Shown: in pieces, positions 14,986-22,871 of the stretch
Position numbering within the stretch: position 1 is the first letter of the stretch
Layout of the letters: each line of letters opens with the position of its first letter
Assembly (NCBI GenBank): GCA_016937255.1
Contig: JAFGWG010000199.1
Span: 1-38,394, forward strand
DNA: 38,394 bases
Reading direction: 5' to 3'
Origin: Bacteroidales bacterium
GTDB taxonomy: Bacteria > Bacteroidota > Bacteroidia > Bacteroidales > DTU049
The notes under the pieces: generated by a model
Seen by the model: the letters and a program-made list of their open reading frames with translations, nothing else
Databases searched by the model: none
What the model was told of the DNA's origin: nothing
Made by a program: the position numbers and the translations under genes

Positions 14986-15486
14986 ATGAAAACAATCAAC
15001 TTTTTATCTCTGCTGCTCATTGTTTTAGCTATCAGCTCTTGCGGAGGAAAAAAAGAAAACAATGATACTAAAAAAGACAGCATTCCCGAAGCCGTAACTC
15101 AAGCTTTCAACAAAGAATATCCAACTGCTAAAAATGTGGTTTGGGAAATCGAAGACGATGTATTTGAAGTTGAATTCACAATTAGTGGCAAAGAACTGGA
15201 AGCGTCGTTTGACAAAACTGGAAAATCTTTGACCGATAATGACGGTGAAAACGAAGTTGAAATTAATCCTGCCGATCTCTCACAAGGCATAAAAGATGAT
15301 ATTGAAAGTAGATATCCCGGTGCTGAACTTTTGGAAGCAGACGAAATTAAACTTGAAGATGGCAGCATTACCTACGATGTTGAAATAGAACATAACGGTG
15401 AAGTTTTTGAAGTTATGTACGATTCCGACGCAAAATTCCTTGGAATAGAAGAAGATGACGACGATAATAACGAAGTCGACGACTAA
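14986..15486 (+). CDS. PepSY-like domain lipoprotein
   Basis: A 166-residue lipoprotein. The chosen start gives MKTINFLSLLLIVLAISSC, a clean lipobox; the longer frame from 14953 adds 11 residues that overlap the -7 box. The mature part carries two tandem copies of a PepSY-like (PF11396-type) unit: AVTQAFNKEYPTAKNVVWE and GIKDDIESRYPGAELLEAD, each followed by beta-strands. It ends in a strongly acidic tail (EEDDDDNNEVDD). Such domains are exported and common in Bacteroidota; the function is unknown. It is a single gene with its own promoter and terminator. Confidence 0.85.
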   Translation: MKTINFLSLLLIVLAISSCGGKKENNDTKKDSIPEAVTQAFNKEYPTAKNVVWEIEDDVFEVEFTISGKELEASFDKTGKSLTDNDGENEVEINPADLSQGIKDDIESRYPGAELLEADEIKLEDGSITYDVEIEHNGEVFEVMYDSDAKFLGIEEDDDDNNEVDD

Positions 15487-15510
15487 TCTATTTTCTTAAA
15501 AACTGATTAT

Positions 15511-15532
15511 GGCCACAGTTGGTGGCTTTTTT
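15511..15532 (+). terminator. Intrinsic terminator after the PepSY-like gene
   Basis: GCCAC (15512-15516) and GTGGC (15522-15526) pair around AGTTG and are followed by six T. Confidence 0.85.
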
Positions 15533-15623
15533 AATAATTTCTAAGTTCAGGCATTTATGTTATTAACAATCAATTTTAGAAAAGATTTCATAGATAAATA
15601 TCGATTTTGTAAATAAATTTTTT

Positions 15624-15631
15624 TAGTTTTG
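15624..15631 (+). promoter_or_regulatory. -7 box of the actin-like ATPase gene
   Basis: TAGTTTTG fits TAnnTTTG and predicts a start near 15638, ten bases before the ATG at 15648. This leaves no room for a missing N-terminal segment upstream. A TTTTG lies 14 bp upstream, a short spacing for a -33 element. Confidence 0.5.
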
Positions 15632-15647
15632 AACAAAATATAATAAT

Positions 15648-16712
15648 ATGTTGAAGACATACACCATTCCCAGTGTTATTGAAGCAAATAGTTTTGAACT
15701 AAAACAAGTTGCTCCTGATCTTTTAAAAGGTCTGCGTGTTTATCACAATGAAACGCCTTATTTGGTTGGCGATCTGGCCATTTTGGAAGGATCTTCACCA
15801 CAAAAAACACTGAATAGTTCACCCGAGGAAACGGATTTCAGGCTTTTAGCAAAATCAGCTTTGCTATTGGCTTCCAGCGAAAGCAACGGAGCTATGTATG
15901 TCACTACCGGCTTTCCAAACCTTACCTATCAGCTATACAGAAATGAAGCTGCACAATGGTTACAAAACAATCATAATATCAGATTTGATGCTTCCACATT
16001 TTCAAATGAAGAAATTAAGGATAGCAGTATTAGTGTTGCAAAAGCATACGTAATTCCTGAGCTAGCCGGATGTGATTTAGCTATAAGAAATGCAGATGCT
16101 GCAGTAAGTAACTACTTCATTATTAGTCTTGGATATGGAACTTTCGAAGCAGCTTTAAGCACTCCTGACGGGTTGGTTCAACGCACCATGATTTCTGGAC
16201 AAGGTTTGCGTTATGCCATTACAGCAGCGGCTAAAGAACTAAAAAACTCTCATTATATTGGTCTTAAAACCGAACATCAGATTGATACAGGTTTTAAAAA
16301 TGGTCAATTAACCATCAATCGTAAAATGGTCAATGTAGGTGAGCTGAGAAAAAAATATCTAAGCACTTACTATAAGCAAGTAATTTCTCCTTTACTGTCA
16401 AAAACTTTCAGTGATGCAGATTTTGGCAAAGCCAAAGCTATGATTATTGTTGGTGGCGGTGCCATGTACGATGAATTAATTAATCTTTTCCGCGAAGAAT
16501 TTGAAGGCATCGTTCCTGTTCGCGTATTTGATGAACCAGCGCTTGCTGCTTCAAAAGGATATGCAATTTACAGCAAAAATCATTCAGAAGGATCCAATGT
16601 TAATGCAATTGGAATTGATATTGGTAATGCAACAACGGTATTGTCTGTTGTAAAAAACGACAGTTTTAGTTCTGTAACACCGCCCCCACCCCCAATTACT
16701 AGCGACTTTTAA
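15648..16712 (+). CDS. Actin-like ATPase (ParM/Alp type), apparently circularly permuted
   Basis: A 354-residue protein of the ParM/StbA/Alp actin-like fold. It starts at TIPSVIE, which in relatives follows the first beta-hairpin, then PYLVGDLAIL, a second-domain segment FIISLGYGTFEAAL (157-170), the adenosine motif AMIIVGGGAMYDEL (264-276) and VFDEPALAASKGYAIY, the usual C-terminus. After that comes AIGIDIGNATTVLSVV (320-335), the phosphate-1 hairpin normally found at the very N-terminus, and a PPPPP tail. The second phosphate loop has Ser160 where an Asp is usual. Such proteins form filaments for DNA segregation or positioning; the role here is unknown. The next gene (16775) is a membrane protein 62 bp away. 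Confidence 0.78.
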   Translation: MLKTYTIPSVIEANSFELKQVAPDLLKGLRVYHNETPYLVGDLAILEGSSPQKTLNSSPEETDFRLLAKSALLLASSESNGAMYVTTGFPNLTYQLYRNEAAQWLQNNHNIRFDASTFSNEEIKDSSISVAKAYVIPELAGCDLAIRNADAAVSNYFIISLGYGTFEAALSTPDGLVQRTMISGQGLRYAITAAAKELKNSHYIGLKTEHQIDTGFKNGQLTINRKMVNVGELRKKYLSTYYKQVISPLLSKTFSDADFGKAKAMIIVGGGAMYDELINLFREEFEGIVPVRVFDEPALAASKGYAIYSKNHSEGSNVNAIGIDIGNATTVLSVVKNDSFSSVTPPPPPITSDF

Positions 16713-16774
16713 TTAAGTCTTCATCTTCGTTTCAATAGAGTAATTTGAATACTAATCATATTCAATACTAGTTT

Positions 16775-18139
16775 ATGCGCATTCAAATAAAATTGCTACC
16801 ACATTTTAAGAAACACTACCCTGTTTACTTAAATATAATATTGGCGGTAGTTTCATTATGGATGCTTCTTAAGATTGAAGTTACCCGCGAAATTTGGGCA
16901 AACCTCTGCGACCCGTATGACTATCTTGAACAGTCAAAAAAGCCTCTCGACAGTCAAGATTTTTGGGTGCCAGAAAAAAAGGATATGTTTTATCCACGCC
17001 CATTTACAGTACCTCTTTTCTACAAAATAGCTGGTAGTTTACCTGAAAATATCATTGTAATGCAAAAAATCATGCATTACTTGGCCGTATTCCTGATTTT
17101 TGCCGCTATTTCTTTATTTATAAGAAAAAAAGACATACAGCTAATACTTCTATTCTCTTGGTATTTTTTAATGTCGTGGTGGAACATTATGGGTTGGACC
17201 AACTCTATTCTTTCTGAATCACTAGGTATATCCATGTTTTTCATTTGGCTTGCTTCTTTTCTTTATCTGTTTCAAAAGAAAAAAACAATATATTTTGTTT
17301 TGCATATTCTATGCACGATATTATTTTCATTTACCAGAGATAGCTGGCCGTATTTTTTAATACTATTCTATCTATCAATACTCCTAGTAGTATGGTTCTT
17401 TCACAAAAAAGAGCAAAGAATATATTATTATGTATCGCTGGTTTTGTTTGCAATCATTATTTTCTTCATTCAGCAAAAAACAGCTCAAATTGGAAATCGA
17501 TACAGAATTCCGGTTATGAACAATATAGTATTCCGCATTTTACCATCGGAAGAAAAAACGCAGTGGTTTATTGATCATGGAATGCCAGATGCAGAGCTCA
17601 TTAAAGAAAAATACGGCAATTTAGCCAATTGGAAAGATATTTTTCCCATGTACGACGATACCACCATTACTAGGTTCAACAAATGGGTAATAGAAGATGG
17701 TAAAAGCGTGTATTTCAAGTATTTAATAACCCATCCCAAAAACTTTTTCTTATGGAATGAAAAGAAATCGGATTTGGCAAAAATAATGGCGTATGATTTC
17801 GGATATATTAATCCACCAGAATCATTCAGTATTTATGGCAGCATGGTTTTTCCATTTTTCAAAATTTATGGTTTAATTTTTCTCTTGGTTATTTCCACAT
17901 ATCTATATTTCAGAAAACGAAAGTTCATATTGATTTTCCCATTGATACTCTCTCTTCTATTTTTAGCCAACGTAGTTCTTCTTTATCTTGCCGACTCTTT
18001 GGAAACAGAACGGCATCAATACATGACCATCATGATTGTGCAATTTATCGGAATTTTCAGTTCCGTTCTAATTCTCGATCAAATACCGTATAAGAAAATC
18101 TTTGCAAAAGGTATACTGCTCTTCAAAACAAAAAAATAA
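16775..18139 (+). CDS. Polytopic membrane protein of unknown function
   Basis: A 454-residue protein with about ten hydrophobic segments and basic loops. The first extracytoplasmic loop carries acidic and aromatic residues (DPYDYLEQSKKPLDSQDFW), a layout reminiscent of GT-C membrane glycosyltransferases, but no family-defining motif can be named. A large soluble loop lies at about residues 245-315. It may be co-transcribed with the actin-like gene 62 bp upstream. No function is assigned. Confidence 0.75.
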   Translation: MRIQIKLLPHFKKHYPVYLNIILAVVSLWMLLKIEVTREIWANLCDPYDYLEQSKKPLDSQDFWVPEKKDMFYPRPFTVPLFYKIAGSLPENIIVMQKIMHYLAVFLIFAAISLFIRKKDIQLILLFSWYFLMSWWNIMGWTNSILSESLGISMFFIWLASFLYLFQKKKTIYFVLHILCTILFSFTRDSWPYFLILFYLSILLVVWFFHKKEQRIYYYVSLVLFAIIIFFIQQKTAQIGNRYRIPVMNNIVFRILPSEEKTQWFIDHGMPDAELIKEKYGNLANWKDIFPMYDDTTITRFNKWVIEDGKSVYFKYLITHPKNFFLWNEKKSDLAKIMAYDFGYINPPESFSIYGSMVFPFFKIYGLIFLLVISTYLYFRKRKFILIFPLILSLLFLANVVLLYLADSLETERHQYMTIMIVQFIGIFSSVLILDQIPYKKIFAKGILLFKTKK

Positions 18140-18248
18140 TAGAATATACTTCCACTAACGCGTTTTGCGGTTTAATTAATATTTTGAATACTACACACTG
18201 ATATTCAGGAATCGAATAGCAATAGCTCCTTGTGAGTAAGGAAATACA

Positions 18249-18292
18249 TGTCTGACACCTAAAATTAATAGTGCTGCTTAGGTTGTCGGACA
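18249..18292. repeat. Imperfect stem-loop in the intergenic region
   Basis: TGTCTGACACCTAA (18249-18262) pairs with TTAGGTTGTCGGACA (18278-18292) with one G-U pair and one bulge. It lacks a following T run, so it is not an obvious intrinsic terminator. Confidence 0.65.
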
Positions 18293-18345
18293 GTTATAAA
18301 TAAAGCGAATACGGAGCTCAACATAACTGTTTTAGAATGTTTTTC

Positions 18346-18440
18346 GTCACTCTGAGCCCCGTCGAAGAGTGACAAACGAAATTCATAGTCATGCTTCGAC
18401 ACCCTTCGACAGGCTCAGGACAGGTCCTCTGCATGACGGA
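18346..18440. repeat. Interspersed palindromic repeat, two nested hairpins
   Basis: GTCACTCT (18346-18353) pairs with AGAGTGAC (18366-18373), enclosing GAGCCCCGTCGA. Next to it GTCATGC (18388-18394) pairs with GCATGAC (18431-18437) around CTTCGACACCCTTCGACAGG. A related element is at 20411-20462. Confidence 0.75.
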
Positions 18441-18538
18441 TAAAAGTAAAAAACATCCTCTAATGATGTCTCAAATCCTAACTCAGGTTAATAAATAAAT
18501 GTGAGTAATTCCATATACAAACCGCACAACGGGTTCCG

Positions 18539-20233
18539 CTATAAAGAGGCAATAAAAGAATCGGTGCTTTCTTCGAAATTGGCATTATCACTATCCAATA
18601 CTGAATAATTATCAATACTCCAAAACTGCAAAAACGATTCAAGCAACTGAGTTCGAACGACAAGAACAGCGGGTTTCTGCTCACTGCGAATCTTCTTCAT
18701 AATTGAATACCAACCACCGCCCATGGCTTCCCATGGACCCAATTCATCAATAATAACAATATCAGACTGATGAAAACCCTGCAAAACATGAGTTTTTGCT
18801 TCCTTAACTGCAGATGCTGAAAGAGAATACGGTCCAACCTTTACCAATATATCTTTCACATCATTCCCGGCAAGGATAATTTCTTTGTTCTCTGGTATCA
18901 ATTTCAGACTATATCCAACATGAATGTCATTTTGCTTACGATACAGCATTTCAAAACCACAAAGAACATAATTCTTATCCTTCAAGATCAAAATTACTTT
19001 TTCCAATAATGTTGACTTACCACTACCCTTTTCTCCTGTGATAATTAATATTGGTGCACTTTTCATAGATCTAAACCGAAGAGAATCGACCCAGATAAAT
19101 GAATTGGAAATAAGATTTGATAAAGCCTTTAAAGGGTTTTTGAAAAAAAGCTTAGCCTCAGGAAGATGAGAAATTACCATAGGCAAAGTATCGAATGTAG
19201 CTTCAAGAACTGATGGAATAATACTACCCGATCTAGACAAAAATGCATTGATTTTTGGATGCTTCAATTCCATACTAAAAGAAGCCAGTGCAATAATAAT
19301 AAATACCGCTCTGAAATTCATTTTAACACCAATTATCATCCCTTCATAAAGATTTTCACCCAACAGAAAAGAAGACAACATGGTAATGGCAAGAAAGACA
19401 AGCCAAAATTTCAATTTGGCCAATCTGCGCAAACCTGCTCTATAACGTAGGATCAGAAAAATGATTAACCCGGGAATCATGGTAAACGACACTTCAACGG
19501 GCATTCGGGCAAGCATATACAATGCTGCAATTACAAACAATGGAATAAGTAATGCAAAGTATAGTGAATATTGAAAATCACCTGTACGCTTTTGAGAAAA
19601 GACACTTTGCAAATCGCGTTGTGGTTTTATGTGTGGAATTCGCTTTGATTTTCTCAAACTTCGAATACCAAAAAATGCTGCTACTACACCAATTATAAAA
19701 TAAACTGAAATCAATATAAAGAGCAAACTATTTCCGGAGAAAGACTGCGATCCAAGTTCTTTTGCAGCATAAGAAACCAATTTATCATACAATTCCACTA
19801 CATCGTAGCCGTAATAAAGTAAATAGCCTAATATTAATTGAATGAAATTCCAGGAGATGGATAAACCACCGCCAATGATATACGAAATTTTACGATGTCT
19901 CCCTATTCTACTGGAGAGATCCATAATTGTTCCTTGCATAAAAATTGCCACCATTGGGCCCAGAAGCACGGCACTCGGGCTTACCGATTTCATTAGAGCA
20001 GTTATTAGACCTGCACGCCAAAATACCCCACTCATTTTCCATCGAACGCCAGCAGAAACCATAATCATTACCCCAATTGCAGCAAGAATGCTTCCACGCA
20101 TAGGCACACGAAGATTGTGAAGAAAACTACCCAGCACAATTTCAGAAGCCGCCCAAAGACAAGCCAATGCAGCAGCATATAACCACTTGGTGTTCTTAGT
20201 AAAATCTTTATTGTGCTCTTGGTTTTGATTCAC
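18539..20233 (-). CDS. Membrane protein fused to a THEP1-type nucleoside triphosphatase
   Basis: A 564-residue protein in two parts. Residues 1 to about 340 hold ten or so hydrophobic segments. The first block (YAAALACLWAASEIVLGSF, then VMIMVSAGVRWKMSG and SPSAVLLGPMVAIFMQGTI) resembles an ECF-type substrate-binding S component. The second (YRAGLRRLAKL to LEATFDTLPMVI) is weakly like an ECF T component. The C-terminus is an NTPase_1/THEP1 domain with Walker A GEKGSGKST (400-408) and Walker B DIVIIDELG (491-499). ECF transporters normally use two ABC ATPases, so a THEP1 domain would be unusual. The substrate is unknown, and the S/T comparison is inference. A TACTTTTG box at 20238-20245 lies too close to the start to be certain. 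Confidence 0.8.
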   Translation of the reverse strand: MNQNQEHNKDFTKNTKWLYAAALACLWAASEIVLGSFLHNLRVPMRGSILAAIGVMIMVSAGVRWKMSGVFWRAGLITALMKSVSPSAVLLGPMVAIFMQGTIMDLSSRIGRHRKISYIIGGGLSISWNFIQLILGYLLYYGYDVVELYDKLVSYAAKELGSQSFSGNSLLFILISVYFIIGVVAAFFGIRSLRKSKRIPHIKPQRDLQSVFSQKRTGDFQYSLYFALLIPLFVIAALYMLARMPVEVSFTMIPGLIIFLILRYRAGLRRLAKLKFWLVFLAITMLSSFLLGENLYEGMIIGVKMNFRAVFIIIALASFSMELKHPKINAFLSRSGSIIPSVLEATFDTLPMVISHLPEAKLFFKNPLKALSNLISNSFIWVDSLRFRSMKSAPILIITGEKGSGKSTLLEKVILILKDKNYVLCGFEMLYRKQNDIHVGYSLKLIPENKEIILAGNDVKDILVKVGPYSLSASAVKEAKTHVLQGFHQSDIVIIDELGPWEAMGGGWYSIMKKIRSEQKPAVLVVRTQLLESFLQFWSIDNYSVLDSDNANFEESTDSFIASL

Positions 20234-20410
20234 AAAGCAAAAGTAAGATTTAGTTTATTTCCATCAAAGCGATATGCAAAATATTTCAACTTGAGATATT
20301 TATGTAAACCTAAGTTTGGTTGTAAAACCTTCAAGGTTATGGAAACATTGAAGGTTTGAGCGGCGGCTGCATTTTGCGACTTACAACGCTTGAATCCTTT
20401 GACAAGCACT

Positions 20411-20462
20411 GCATGACGTGTAATAGTACTTTTCGTCACTAAGAGCCCAGTCGAAGAGTGAC
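20411..20462. repeat. Second copy of the interspersed palindromic repeat
   Basis: GTCACT (20435-20440) pairs with the end of AGAGTGAC (20455-20462) around AAGAGCCCAGTCGA, almost the same as 18346-18373. GCATGAC lies at 20411-20417, also as in the other copy but in swapped order. Confidence 0.7.
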
Positions 20463-20524
20463 ACAATTACAGAGAATCAAATAATAATTATTAAATTTAC
20501 CCTCAGTCATAAAAACAAAAGGTC

Positions 20525-21454
20525 ATGAACTCAAAAAATAATTATTTCAATTTAATAGGCCTGGCAGTAATGATTCTTTTTCTCTCTGCTTGCTCAAACA
20601 ATAACCAGTCTGATTCAGAAAACACTTCGAATCATGATTCCAATACTGAGATTTCTGCACCTGAAGCCCTAACACAGGAAGACTTAATCGATAAAGATGC
20701 AGATGAGCTTCTCATTATGCGTAACGAAATTTTTGCTCGTCATGGATATCAATTCAAAAACAATTTTCTAGCTCATTATTTTGCTCAATTCGACTGGTAT
20801 AAGCCGCAATATGATAATGTAGACGAAAAACTTTCTGAAACCGAAAAGAAAAATCTGGAACTGATCATTGATGCAGAAAACAAATTAAAGGGAAAAGATG
20901 TGACTTTTGAGAGTTTAGTTTCTAAATTTAAAGACATCTCAAATTCATCTATTTATCTCAATGGTGAAGAAGTGTTTATTCAAGCAAGTGATATGGCAAA
21001 TGGAGAAATTGAAATTTCTCAGCATGAATTTCTAGATAATATCTATCTAAAAAAATATTTTGACATCAATACCGACGAAATGGAAGAAGGATGCTTTTTC
21101 CAAAGACAGTCGTCTATAGGAATGTTCTATATCCCAGAAACAAATGATCTTGCATTAATTTGCTATGAAACCATTTGCCCGGTTCCTGCCGTTTATTTGG
21201 AATATCCGATATTTGTTTTTGATTTAGACGGCAATATGCATAGTAAATTCAGACTTGCTTATGATGACGGAGGCGCAGGCGATTTCACCCATACTGAAGC
21301 AAAGGTTGAAAATGGAATTATCACAAAATACATCGAACATAAATGGGATGAATGGAAAGAAGGGGCAAACGAGCCTATTTTCCATAATGAAGAATATACA
21401 TTAAAGGTAGTTTACGATTCTAAAACCCATACATTTTCTGAACATAGAGATTAG
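20525..21454 (+). CDS. YARHG-domain lipoprotein
   Basis: A 309-residue lipoprotein (lipobox LFLSAC). Residues of about 60-115 form a YARHG domain: LLIMRNEIFARHGYQF, then FAQFDWYKPQY and a LSETEKKNLELI helix. This domain is extracellular and probably binds cell-wall or peptide ligands; its function is not settled. The C-terminal 190 residues are beta-rich and I do not recognise them. The gene stands alone and is convergent with the Qmo-like operon. Confidence 0.85.
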   Translation: MNSKNNYFNLIGLAVMILFLSACSNNNQSDSENTSNHDSNTEISAPEALTQEDLIDKDADELLIMRNEIFARHGYQFKNNFLAHYFAQFDWYKPQYDNVDEKLSETEKKNLELIIDAENKLKGKDVTFESLVSKFKDISNSSIYLNGEEVFIQASDMANGEIEISQHEFLDNIYLKKYFDINTDEMEEGCFFQRQSSIGMFYIPETNDLALICYETICPVPAVYLEYPIFVFDLDGNMHSKFRLAYDDGGAGDFTHTEAKVENGIITKYIEHKWDEWKEGANEPIFHNEEYTLKVVYDSKTHTFSEHRD

Positions 21455-21460
21455 GGTTAA

Positions 21461-21490
21461 CAAAAAAGCCTGTAGAAAATTCCACAGGCT
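21461..21490 (-). terminator. Intrinsic terminator of the tusA-flpD-hdr-qmoC unit
   Basis: AGCCTGT (21467-21473) and ACAGGCT (21484-21490) pair. On the minus strand the hairpin ends in TTTTTTG, so it stops transcription from the minus-strand operon; it may also affect the convergent YARHG gene. Confidence 0.85.
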
Positions 21491-21516
21491 CCTTGAAAAA
21501 AACAAAGTTCGTGCAC

Positions 21517-22581
21517 TTAGGCTGCATTCAACTTATTCACCTTGTCGAAATACATTGCAAATGATCGGTACAAGAAGTGAGTCCATTTACCAAATGGAAC
21601 GATAATTAATGCCCATTGCACAAGAATTATAACATGGAATAAATAAACCCAGAAATTATCGAGTATGAGTCCAGTATCAACCAGCAGACGAACGGCAAAT
21701 GCTGACACGCCCATAAGGAATAACCAGATTACGAAGAACCAGTCAGACGGATGCGAGAAAGTACTTTTTTCTGATCTTTTTCTAATTCGTCGAATTACGA
21801 AATCGAAGGTTACGATAAATATAATTCCGCTAAACACATATCCCATATAAATAATGAAGGGCACTTCGGTTGCAAACCAGTCGAGAACAACTGTAGTAAA
21901 CAAAAGTGCCAAGTATCCAAATACAAGAATAAAATGTTCGAACCACCAAATTTTATTCTTTGCATCATCGTCGCATTTCAGGGTTCTTTTTTGTGTAAAC
22001 ATATGCACAAGGAGTTCGCCAAAAGCAGAGAAGTAATGTTTAAGTTTGAACCCTTTCTTTTTAGATTGCACTGAGTACAGCCACATTCTAAATATATTTG
22101 GAGTCAAAATGAGTAGAAACACACCCACAATGGCAAGCATTTCGAAATAATGCCCGTAATGAAACCATTCTTCTGTAGTAAATGTATCACTCAAATACGC
22201 ACCAATTACACCTGCAATTACCAGCAGGAAGGAAATAATATAAGCGAGAAGGTTTTTATAGAGTAATCCGCTAAGACCTGTCCAGTCGTAACGAGAAGTT
22301 GCATATCTGCGCAACGACATCATAAGCTCACCAGGTTTGGCTTCCTGCGGGCAATAGGTAGTACACTCACCACAATAATAGCAAAGCCATGGTTTCAAAG
22401 ATCCTTTCACGTCTTCAGAGAGTCCGGTAACGCTAAAACGCACCATTTCTCTTGGGAAAGAATCTTTTTCATCAGACAAAGCACAAACTGCAGTACATGT
22501 TCCGCAATTATAGCAGGCATTGAAATCAATGGCCCCAAATTTCTTTAGCTTTTTTCCGAATTTCAAATCTACCTTTGCCAT
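21517..22581 (-). CDS. QmoC-like membrane subunit (HdrC fused to a cytochrome b-type domain)
   Basis: A 354-residue protein. The N-terminus binds two 4Fe-4S clusters: CYNCGTCTAVC (19-29) and CYYCGECTTYC (67-77), each followed by a further conserved Cys/Pro context, as in HdrC. From about residue 105 there are five or six membrane helices of the nitrate-reductase gamma/HdrE type, with candidate haem histidines. This arrangement is that of QmoC, which links a soluble Hdr-like flavoprotein complex to menaquinone. It is the last gene of the operon; its start overlaps the end of the 90-residue gene upstream by one base. The partner Apr enzyme of known Qmo systems is not in the window. Confidence 0.85.
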   Translation of the reverse strand: MAKVDLKFGKKLKKFGAIDFNACYNCGTCTAVCALSDEKDSFPREMVRFSVTGLSEDVKGSLKPWLCYYCGECTTYCPQEAKPGELMMSLRRYATSRYDWTGLSGLLYKNLLAYIISFLLVIAGVIGAYLSDTFTTEEWFHYGHYFEMLAIVGVFLLILTPNIFRMWLYSVQSKKKGFKLKHYFSAFGELLVHMFTQKRTLKCDDDAKNKIWWFEHFILVFGYLALLFTTVVLDWFATEVPFIIYMGYVFSGIIFIVTFDFVIRRIRKRSEKSTFSHPSDWFFVIWLFLMGVSAFAVRLLVDTGLILDNFWVYLFHVIILVQWALIIVPFGKWTHFLYRSFAMYFDKVNKLNAA

Positions 22582-22853
22582 TATTCCTTAATTTTATAGA
22601 AGTAATACTCGTCCATGTCATCCATAGCGGTGGCCTGGAGTTTATTAAATTTCACAAGAGACATTACATAGTACATGGTCTCTTCTTTGCTCATATCAAT
22701 TTTGTCAGCGATATCGGGAATATTCAACTCCTCTTCTCCGATGGCTTCCAGAATCTTTCTGCGAATTTGATTGAAGGCCTTCAGTTCATCTTTGACCCTC
22801 TGCGATACAGTATGAGTTTCGCGTTTTATCTTAAAAGTTTCTTTTTTTTCCAT
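22581..22853 (-). CDS. Small winged-helix-like protein in the Hdr/Qmo-like operon
   Basis: A 90-residue cytoplasmic protein, charged at the N-terminus (MEKKETFKIKRETH). Residues 29-70 read as a helix-turn-helix (IRRKILEAIGEEELNIPDIADKI and MSKEETMYYVMSLVKF), and the C-terminus is a beta-wing like YYFYKIKE. I cannot name a family. It is locked between hdrA-2 (18 bp upstream) and qmoC (one-base overlap), so it is co-translated with redox subunits and may be a structural or assembly part rather than a transcription factor. Confidence 0.8.
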   Translation of the reverse strand: MEKKETFKIKRETHTVSQRVKDELKAFNQIRRKILEAIGEEELNIPDIADKIDMSKEETMYYVMSLVKFNKLQATAMDDMDEYYFYKIKE

Positions 22854-22871
22854 TTTTCTTCAATTGGAGTT

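Larger units (their letters stand above)
18140..18538. other. Gene-free stretch containing palindromic repeats
   Basis: Nearly 400 bp between convergent genes show no credible coding sequence. The stretch holds a stem-loop at 18249-18292 and a composite palindromic repeat at 18346-18440, described separately. No T-rich intrinsic terminator was seen for either neighbour. Confidence 0.7.

Noticed and set aside
20238-20245. TACTTTTG as promoter of the THEP1 fusion
   Set aside because: It would place transcription at the start codon itself; kept only as a possible leaderless start, not as a supported feature.
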